Shown here piece by piece: positions 56,838 to 64,000 of a DNA stretch of 64,000 nt. The stretch comes from Cylindrobasidium torrendii FP15055 ss-10. Taxonomy: Eukaryota; Basidiomycota; Agaricomycetes; Agaricales; Physalacriaceae. Numbering within the stretch: position 1 is the stretch's first letter; each line of letters opens with the position of its first letter. The stretch lies in assembly GCA_000934385.1 (NCBI GenBank), contig KN880442.1, positions 124,001 through 188,000 of the forward strand, written 5' to 3'. The position numbers and the translations under genes were made by a program. Under the pieces are notes generated by a model. It was not told the DNA's origin. It searched no databases and saw only the letters and a list, made by a program, of their open reading frames with translations.

Positions 56838-59781
56838 ATGGCGCTTGTCACTCCTGATGTCGCCGCTGCGCTTCCTAGCGTCGAGAAGGATGACCCTTTG
56901 TCTCCCGTGCTCTCCGATGCCTATGACGAGAAGGCGTCGATGAAGGGGAAAGATGGTGTGCAAGTTGTCAAGGAGGCGGAATGGTTCCCTGGAGACGTTT
57001 ACGAGGACGTCCGAGAGATCGACCTTGACGAGAACGGCAAGGAGAAGCCTATTGGTGCGTTGATTCCTGGTGCATGCCAGCGGGACTGTGTGCTCACGAG
57101 CATTAAAGAGAGTTTCGCTGACTGGTCCCTTCGTCTCATTTCACTCGAGGATGACCCGACACTTCCTGTATGGACCTTTCGCCTGTGGTTCGTCGCTATT
57201 GGCCTTTCTTGCTTCGGCGCAGTTCTCAGTCAAATATTCGTGCGCACTGTTTTCTCCTTCGCGTTGATACGGGTCACTGATAAACTTGACCGACCAGTCC
57301 TTTCGCCCACAGGGAGTCTACGTCTCGCAACTCTTCCTTCAGACGGCTGCCTTTGGCTTGGGTCGAGGACTTGAGTTGATACTCCCTGGACCGAACCACG
57401 TCTTCCCCCTCATGCGCACACGTAACACGGCATTCTGGCGGTTTGTCAACCACGGCCGCTTCAATATCAAGGTCGGATTGCCTCGTATAAACCCTTGTTC
57501 ACTGTCACTGAGACCTCGCATAGGAACATACGGGCACGCTAATTATGTCGGCGGCGGCAACACACGGCGCACTTGCCATCAACATTTTCTCGGCTGACGA
57601 TCTCTTCTATGGGTTTCAGCCAAATCCAGCTATCGCCATTTTCACGCTTCTTGGCTCGCAGCTACTCGGATATGGGCTAGGAGGTACGCATTTGATAACA
57701 TCTTGCTGAGTGTAGTAAGCTAATAAACCCAGGAATGATGAAGTCGTTGTTGGTCTATCCAACGTATTGCGTGTACCCGAATGTCGTCCCGACCGTGCAA
57801 ATGTTCGACGTCCTGCACCGCAACACAGATAACTTCCTGCAGAAGAAGCGTCTCAATTTCTTTTGGATATTGTTTGTCGGCGCTTGTGAGTTACCGTCGC
57901 TTGCCTCCAAGTTTGGCATTTCCCGTCCTGTCTTCCCCTTTTGACTTCTTCCATAGTCATCTGGGAGTGGTTCCCTGAGTATATCGCACCGCTTCTCACA
58001 GGCGTCTCCATTTTTTGCCTGGCAAAGCGTGATAGCCCTTGGGTAACGCGCGTATTTGGTGGCGCCGCTGGGAATGAGGGCCTCGGGCTCTTCTCCCTAT
58101 GCTTCGATTGGAATTATGTCGGATCGGGTGGATCGGCGTACGGAGCGCTCTTCCAACCTCTACAGACGCAACTGTCTCTATTTTTTGGTGTCGCCATTTG
58201 CTGGTTAGTATGTTCAAACGCTTCTCACGATGGCATTCTCATGGTTTTATAGCATCGCTTTCTCCGCTGCATACGCGAACAATGTTTGGAATGCCCAGAA
58301 CTTCCCCTTCCTCACCCAGGTGCGTTTCTTGCTTTCTTTCTTTCTTCGTTCGCTAATGGCATGTCGAAGCTTTTGTTCCACGAGAACGGGACAGAATATG
58401 ACCAGACGCTTATTCTCAACGCGGACTACACGCTTAACCGCACAAGCCTCGAAGCAGTCGGTCTCCCTTGGTTTGCGCCTTCCCAAATCATTACCAAGAT
58501 TGGCTCTAGTCTGGCATTTGGTGCGACGATAACACATCTCATTCTCTGGAATGGGAAGCAGCTCATTGAGGCGATCACGGTTGCACGAAAGAATGGGATT
58601 CAAGATGGTATCGTGAATTACGCTGCTACATGATATGGCACTGACGCCAACCCTCCAGCGCATTATGAGAAGATGAAAGTATACAAGGAGGTCCCCATCT
58701 GGTGGTATGGTGGATACTTCGTGGCTGCCATGGCCATGTCGTTGGCGACGAACTACACTGGGCATTCACAGTTGCCGTGGTGGGCGTTTTTCGTCGCTGT
58801 AGGATGGGCAGCAATCTTCCTTCCTATTATTACGACTCTTTATGCGGTGCTTTGGTGAGTTCCATTCTAGGATACCCGTCATTTGGGGTCGATGGCTGAC
58901 TGGATCTTGTATCAGCTACGTTCCCGGAACGGAGGATGTTGCTCAGATGTTTGGGTCTGCGCTCATTCCGAATAGCCCTCACGCAAACATGTACTTCACG
59001 ATGGTATGTAGACCTTGTCTTGCGAACCGTGTGCGTGTCTAACTCCTAATGCAGTACGCCTACAACAGTACCGAGCAGGGACGCTCGTTCACTCGGGACT
59101 TGAAGATCGGCCAATATGTCAAACTTCCCCCTCGATGTACTTTCACCATGTTCGTACCCGATTTTCCAGTTTTTCTGTCTGCTGACCTTGTCCGTTAGGC
59201 AGACGGTCGGCGCCATCATTGGTGCGATGCTGAACTACGTGGTCATGAAGATTGTCATCTCGTCCAACCGCGACATACTGCTCAGCGTACAGGGCACGAA
59301 CGTCTGGTCTGGCGCGGCCATCCAGTCTTACAACAGCAACGCTGTCACTTGGGGCGCCCTTGCCAAGGATCTCTACAGCCCGCACGGGCGGTACGGCATC
59401 ATCCCACTCAGCATCCTTATCGGCCTCGTCGTCCCCATCCCCTTCTACCTCCTGCATCGCAAATATCCAAAGTGGCACTTCGACGGGGTCATCACGCCCA
59501 TGATATGCACTCAGATTGGTGCGCTCTCGACAGGCATAAATTCATCGGTGTTTGGAACGTTCATCTTGTGCTGTGTGTCGCAGTTCTGGATACGAAAGTA
59601 CCATCCAAAGTGGTTCAGGAAGTATAACTTCTTGATGTCGGCTGCACTCGATGGAGGGACTGAGGTTATGGTTTTCGTGTATAGCTTTGCGGTTGGAGGC
59701 GCGGGTGGACGTGTGGTGGATATGCCTCACTGGGCGCTTAACCCAGTGGGCAACCCAGACTACTGTATGAGGCTCACATAG
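56838..59781 (+). CDS. OPT-family oligopeptide (peptide/glutathione) transporter
   Basis: Many short exons. The acidic cytoplasmic N-terminus (VEKDDPLSPVLSDAYDEK) is followed by ESFADWSLRLISLEDDPTLP and the first membrane segment TFRLWFVAIGLSCFGAVLSQI. Later family segments are clear: LPGPNHVFPL..., FNIKEHTGTLIMSAAA, YGLGGMMKSLLVYPTYCVYP, FVGAFIWEWFPEYIAP, FDWNYVGSGG, WWYGGYFVAAMAM, YVPGTEDVAQMFGSAL, GQYVKLPPR and PFYLLHRKYPKWHFD. The NPG-type motif is seen as LPGPNH. Fungal OPT proteins import tetra/pentapeptides or glutathione with protons. The 58.6 kb region has a donor or frame change that I resolved only by homology. The stop is TAG at 59779-59781. Confidence 0.9.
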
Positions 59782-59921
59782 AAGGACCTGGTGTCAAGCG
59801 GCAATTGTACTTATAGACCTCCGAGGCAAGGAAGCTATGAATTTATAACTTCAAAGAGAACTGACTGCCTTCCATATTGTACATATTCTATTATTGTGAA
59901 GTACTTGTCCAAGGTCAACGC

Positions 59922-60416
59922 TCAAGGTGCGGCGGCGCGGGCGTTTTCTACGAGTTCCTATGGAAAATGTAAGGTTCTTCCAGCAACAGTTATAAGTCCC
60001 ATGCGAACCTTGAGTTTAGGCGGAATCGCGCCTTGCAGCTCGCCAATCTTGTTTCCGTTCTTGAAAGCAATGAACGTAGGCATCTATAAGCCCAATTACT
60101 GTCAGAGCCTGATATACGTAGATTGGGAGTGAATCGACGCACAGCTCTTATCCCGACTTCTTGTGAGACGTCTTCTTGCGCATCAACATCGACTTTGTAG
60201 AATTCGACTGAGCCATCGAAGCTAGTCTCATTTGACAGTGCCTCGAAGATGGGTGAAATGGCACGGCATGGACCACACCAGGTTGCCCAGAAGTCAATGA
60301 CAACGGGTTTATCACCGTTGATCTAGTGCACGTCGAAGATGGGTACAAATAAGCTGGGAATAGAGACTTACAAGGTCCTGGAATTGCTTGAGCGATTGGA
60401 TGGCGGTGACAGGCAT
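59922..60416 (-). CDS. Thioredoxin, copy 1, 111 aa
   Basis: Exons are 60416-60372, 60322-60143, 60083-60009 and 59957-59922, 112 codons. The active site is W-C31-G-P-C34 in [19 protein letters not shown]; the cis-Pro lies in the [12 protein letters not shown] segment. Reading through the last intron (52 nt, GTTCGC donor) would give an aberrant tail, while splicing gives the normal C-terminal helix [11 protein letters not shown]. Cytosolic disulfide reductase, kept reduced by thioredoxin reductase. A TATATA at 60491-60496 lies 75 nt upstream. Intron positions 1 and 2 are shared with copy 2. Confidence 0.93.
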
Positions 60417-60919
60417 GGTGATGAGAGTTGATGCGGATAAAAAGGCTGTATGCAGGTTGATGGAGGAAGACACCAGGCAGGATTGGGTCTTATATACCAC
60501 CCTCGGCGTCGATCTTTAGTCAGTAGCACGGGATCATGACTAAACGCCACAAATCCACCATTCCATCCGCGTTCGCGTCATCCTGACGAATCCGCAGATG
60601 GAATCCGTTGACCTGGAAGGGTTTGTGAGATTCCTCCTCATCTTTAGCGGCTCAAACGGACACTCTCGGCTACAAGGAATCAGAGCTGACTTTGGGCGCC
60701 GGACAACTCACCGTTCACGGCAGGAGCGGGGACCACTGAGCCCGATCATGATGACGCATACTTTGAGATCTCTTCGCGACATTGGCTTTGCTGCCGATAC
60801 TGCAGTTTCGGGGTTTGAATTTGAGAAGTCGCTTTGTTATTCATAAGTAGTAAGTAGTAGTAGAGCGCCCCGATTGATGTGTAGAACTTTTAATTATGGA
60901 ATCGCTCTATGATACACGG
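60417..60919. other. Spacer between thioredoxin copy 1 and the 122-residue protein gene
   Basis: Includes the thioredoxin TATA box at 60491-60496. A plus frame at 60598-60846 is unsupported. Confidence 0.45.
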
Positions 60920-61343
60920 CTACCACCGGATCCATTCATAGAACCCAAAAACAGCAGGTTTATCGGCCAACCAGGACAACCATTCCCACTGCGGATTTTC
61001 GCTCTTCCACTCATCTGGAATGGAGCAATTGAGAAGTGTTGCGCTTGCCTCCTCGCTTGTTTCATAGATGGACCCTCCATCAAGCGATACAACTGTTATG
61101 ATTTCACCGTCTGTGTTGTCAAAGGCAAGGCAGTGCGGGTATTTCCTGTAATCGTCCAGGGTAGCGGAGACAATCCTGGCTAAAACAAAAGAATTTGCGT
61201 GTTTTTCGTCGTCTACGGGGTATCCCCGCGCCCGGGACATGGCGTGGACCTTTGCCACGTCAAATGTAACACCCACAACAAACTATGAAATGGCAGACGT
61301 TAGTGGTGACAGGGCTAGACGGTTTGAGCGTGCGTACAGGCAT
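60920..61343 (-). CDS. Hypothetical protein, 122 aa, with a 6-nt first exon
   Basis: Exon 1 is ATG CCT (61343-61338). A 55 nt intron (GTACGC donor, CATAG acceptor) joins it to 61282-60920, 123 codons. The product reads VVGVTFDVAKVHAMSRARGY, YRKYPHCLAFDNTDGEI and WLSWLADKPAVFGFYEWIRW. No family is recognised, but a decayed second copy at about 61676-61850 shows it is a genuine gene that has been duplicated. It sits between two thioredoxin genes on the same strand. A functional link to thioredoxin is only positional. Confidence 0.6.
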
Positions 61344-61555
61344 GACCAGTGAAAGTTGAGGTCTAGCTGAGGGAAAGTGTATGAAAGTAAGTTGAGAGTT
61401 GGAGAACACGTTCCAATTTACGAGGCAAGGCATCTTGATCGTCGGAGGGTGCCGAACTTTGGAGGGTGAGTGGCGTCAGTATTAACATGGAATTAGTATC
61501 GGTGTGACTTTGCGGGTTAAGCTTGCAAAGGGCAAACTTTGAAAAACGTCTCCCC

Positions 61556-61575
61556 AATAATAATAATAATAATAA
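61556..61575. repeat. AAT microsatellite
   Basis: About six to seven AAT units. It lies between the 122-residue gene and its decayed copy; it encodes a Leu run in a chance minus frame. Confidence 0.8.
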
Positions 61576-61675
61576 CGGCGTGACCCTAAAGAGAATCCGC
61601 CGGACGAAGCCGTCCACTAGATTGAAGAATTGAAATAGCTAGCAATCGTCCTTCCTAACAATATAGGCAGATACG

Positions 61676-61850
61676 CCAGGTTCGTCGGCAAACCAGGACA
61701 TTCACTCGCACGCCGGATTTTTGACCTTCCACTTCTCTAGTATCACGCACTCTCGCGACGACGACGCAGCATCAGTTTTGCATCCCACCATTGAGTGAAA
61801 TTACCACGATCAGGCGAGAGCCGTACAGTACGGTTATTGGTCGTTCGTAA
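61676..61850 (-). pseudogene. Decayed copy of the 122-residue protein gene
   Basis: Minus-strand translation gives MSWFADEPGVSAY where the intact gene has LSWLADKPAVFGFY. Just upstream, EKWKVKNPACE is followed by a TGA where the intact copy has DEWKSENPQWEW with TGG. Further upstream the match fades and more stops appear (TAA, TGA). The 5' part is not recognisable. Together with the second thioredoxin this marks a duplicated segment. Confidence 0.7.
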
Positions 61851-62093
61851 GAGTAGCTGCAATGATTTTAAGCAGAGCCGACTTGTTCAACTTGTTCGAA
61901 AGGATATTGATGTATATCTGACAGGAGACGATAGTAAACACGTTGAATCCCATGTTTGTTCACTCTGAGTAGTTATCGGGAAGTCCGAAAGGGCTCACAA
62001 ACTCATGCAAGGCAGAAAAATGATAATTGATGACTGCTTATTTTCCTTTGATTGCGCCTTCCTGTAGGTTAGTATACAGTGCAGATATGTCCA

Positions 62094-62543
62094 CTACGAC
62101 GTCGACGCATTTGCAGCTTTCTGGACAAGCTCCTGCAAGCCTCCAGGGTTCGCTCCAACGAGCTCGCCGATCTTCTCTCCATTCTTAAAAACGACAAATG
62201 TAGGCATCTAGTTCACGCGCTTAGTAACATCCACGGACAAGGATAATGATGAACGCACCGCACGAATACCAACTTCCTGCGATATCTCTTCTTGTTCGTC
62301 AACGTCGACCTTGAAGAATTTGACGCCAGAGAATTCCGCCACGTCTGAGAGCTTCTCGAGGATGGGGCTTATGACACGGCATGGACCGCACCAAGTCGCC
62401 CAGAAGTCGATAATGGCTGGAGTGTCGCTATTGATCTGCGAGGCGTCTGCATAAGCGCAGCTCGAGTAGACTCGGACGCATGACAGGAAGATACGCACAA
62501 GCTTGTGGAATTCGTCAAGAGAGGAAATGGCGGCGACAGGCAT
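62094..62543 (-). CDS. Thioredoxin, copy 2, 111 aa
   Basis: Exons are 62543-62499, 62435-62259 and 62207-62094, 112 codons. The active site is again W-C31-G-P-C34 ([19 protein letters not shown]), with [18 protein letters not shown] and MPTFVVFKNGEKIGELVGAN. The first two introns are at the same codons as in copy 1, but the last intron of copy 1 is absent. The C-terminus (GGLQELVQKAANASTS) is more like a typical fungal thioredoxin. TATATATA at 62611-62618 lies 68 nt upstream. Both copies look functional. Confidence 0.94.
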
Positions 62544-62882
62544 TCTTGAGTTTGGAATGGGGGTGAGTGGTGGGGTTTGAGAGAGTTGCAGTAACCTGAA
62601 GAGCCTAAACTATATATACTGCGGCTATGGAGCGTATTGACTTTTGCCCCAGCGTCATTCTGACGAAGGTGGACCAAGCAAGGTGTCAATCAACTGACGG
62701 AAATGCCTGTATATCGTCTCTAAATGAAAGCTTTGTGTCGGACTTTGGATATCGGAGTTGCGATCGAGCCGTAGTATGGAGGTCGAACTGAACACACTCT
62801 TGAAGAGTTTGGAACGCGGAGAATACCCATACACTCTAATCGTACACCACTACTCGTCAAAGCGCCTGTTACCATCGATTTT
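62544..62882. other. Spacer between thioredoxin 2 and the auxin-carrier-like gene
   Basis: About 340 bp, thioredoxin promoter plus the transporter's 3' flank; no other feature seen. Confidence 0.5.
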
Positions 62883-64000
62883 TCAAAATAGCATTTGCAA
62901 AGTATACGCCGACAAAGCAGTCATCGAAAGCAACATGATGATATATTGTGGAATGAGGAAGGGGGCGAGGTGCTCTGCGCTTCCTGTGTTGCTGTACACC
63001 TGCGTTACGAGGACCTACATAATGTCAGTCATCAGTGAAGGTACGTTCACCGCATGATTCTGACCTGCGTTGTGGCTGTTGGCAGACATGAGAAAAATCT
63101 ACCCAGTATCAATGTCCGATGGGTACGAATGGAAAATTGAAGACTAACATGCAAACAAACTGCAGCACCTTGTCGTCTTTCCAGATGACATTCGCGTGTA
63201 TAAGACCAGTGCAGATCAGGACGCCTAGCACAGGCATCAGAATCATCTTCCCAATAGCCATGGTCATGATTGCGCCGAGTGGGAGCGTCCTCCACTGGCT
63301 TCGCGGCACATTCAACCTAGCCAAAGCAGATCCTAAGCAGATCAGTCCCAAGGGAACGCTCGCAGCGCCCATGAATGTTGCGAAATCGTAGATGAATGCA
63401 AGCGGCGGCTCCCCGTCTGGCGCGGTGGGCATGGCAAAGTCGGCGACTGGCACGAAGAGCGCTTTCAGTGGTTTGACGAGCGCGATGACGATGGAGAACA
63501 CCATCGTCACCGAAGCCGGCGTGAGAAAGTTCCGAGAAAGAGCAAGGATTTGTTTGGCGCGAGTAGCTCGGCGGGAAACCGGGCCGGGCGCTGGGAGCAG
63601 CGGAGTCTCGCGGACCGGTGTCAAAGGTCGGGAGGGTGGGTGGACAAGGGTGCCTTCGGGGGACTGTACTGACGGCGGGGAGGAATAGGCTTCAGGGACG
63701 TCGTCTGCCCCGCCGAACGATACATGTCGGTCAGTTTTGGGACGTTGTCGAATAACAGACGGGTCAGCAGTGTCTTGCTTCTCGGATATCTGCTCCTCCG
63801 TGTCGTGTGATGCGGACTGCCGCTTGGAATTGCGGCTAAAGATACCGGGAAGAACAGCGCGCCGCTTTTGCTTCAGATTCTCGCGCACGTCCTCTGGCTC
63901 TACATCAGGCCCTATGAAGTCCCATCCACAAATTTTGCTGCCTCCAAGGAAGAAGAATGTGAGCTATTCAGTACAGTAAGTGAATGCTCACGGATACGGG
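62883..64000 (-). CDS. Auxin-efflux-carrier-family membrane transporter (PIN-like/Ecm3 type), C-terminal part, runs off the window
   Basis: The visible 3' part includes a cytoplasmic loop (CGWDFIGPDVEPEDVRE..., then a Ser/Pro-rich stretch with RQRPKTDRHVSFGG). It continues into membrane segments LTPASVTMVFSIVIALVKPLKALF, GAASVPLGLICLGSALARLNV and AIMTMAIGKMILMPVLGVLI. Introns at 63099-63148 and 63015-63064 join FVCIFFSCLPTATTQ to VLVTQVYSNTGSAEHLAPFLIPQYI; the stop is TGA at 62883-62885. This is the typical layout of fungal PF03547 proteins with a long central loop. Yeast relatives sit in the ER; transport substrate is uncertain. The N-terminal half lies beyond 64000, and the splice pattern near 63960-63995 is unresolved. 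Confidence 0.85.

Overview
The window is nuclear DNA of a filamentous basidiomycete, most likely an Agaricomycete. Genes are dense on both strands and carry many short introns (about 45-80 nt) with GTRNGT donors and CTNAN-type branch sites. TATA boxes lie 30-100 nt upstream of many starts. The gene content fits: an AA9 lytic polysaccharide monooxygenase, a heme-thiolate peroxygenase-like enzyme, F-box families and stand-alone thioester-reductase proteins. I saw no tRNA, rRNA, CRISPR array or intact transposon. All exon models were built by reading splice sites and checking frame; none has been tested with RNA.

Layout. 1-4.5 kb: end of an unknown gene, a doubtful minus-strand gene, a tiny dsRNA-binding protein and a chloroperoxidase/peroxygenase-like gene. 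6.6-17.6 kb: a Zn2Cys6 regulator, an MFS transporter, a SUN-domain (Slp1-like) ER protein and an NRAMP metal transporter. 19.5-23.8 kb: a 1,214-residue protein with an MLKL-like N-terminal helical domain, an apparently active kinase domain and an unnamed C-terminal domain. 24.2-33.1 kb: the ribosome-associated Hsp70 Ssz1, a TetX-like FAD monooxygenase, the AA9 enzyme, a NAT9-like acetyltransferase and NAP1, the last two divergent from a short shared promoter.

33.7-37.2 kb: an HNH-nuclease gene between a decayed fragment and an intact copy of an F-box/LRR-like gene. 37.6-45.5 kb: a metabolic neighbourhood with a DAO-family FAD oxidoreductase divergent from an amino-acid permease (GATA-rich shared promoter), then two tandem stand-alone NAD(P)-dependent thioester reductases. 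46.7-50.1 kb: a tandem F-box pair, one intact and one frameshifted. 50.5-64 kb: a small secreted Gly/Asp-rich protein, a cytosolic-type aldehyde dehydrogenase, an OPT-family transporter, a duplicated thioredoxin/small-protein segment and the 3' part of an auxin-efflux-carrier-like transporter running off the right edge.

Conserved housekeeping genes (SSZ1, NAP1, NAT9, SUN, ALDH, NRAMP) are mixed with rapidly duplicating families (F-box, reductase, thioredoxin). The candidate for an unusual system is the MLKL-like/kinase fusion. Second is the pair of carboxylate-reductase domains detached from any adenylation domain.
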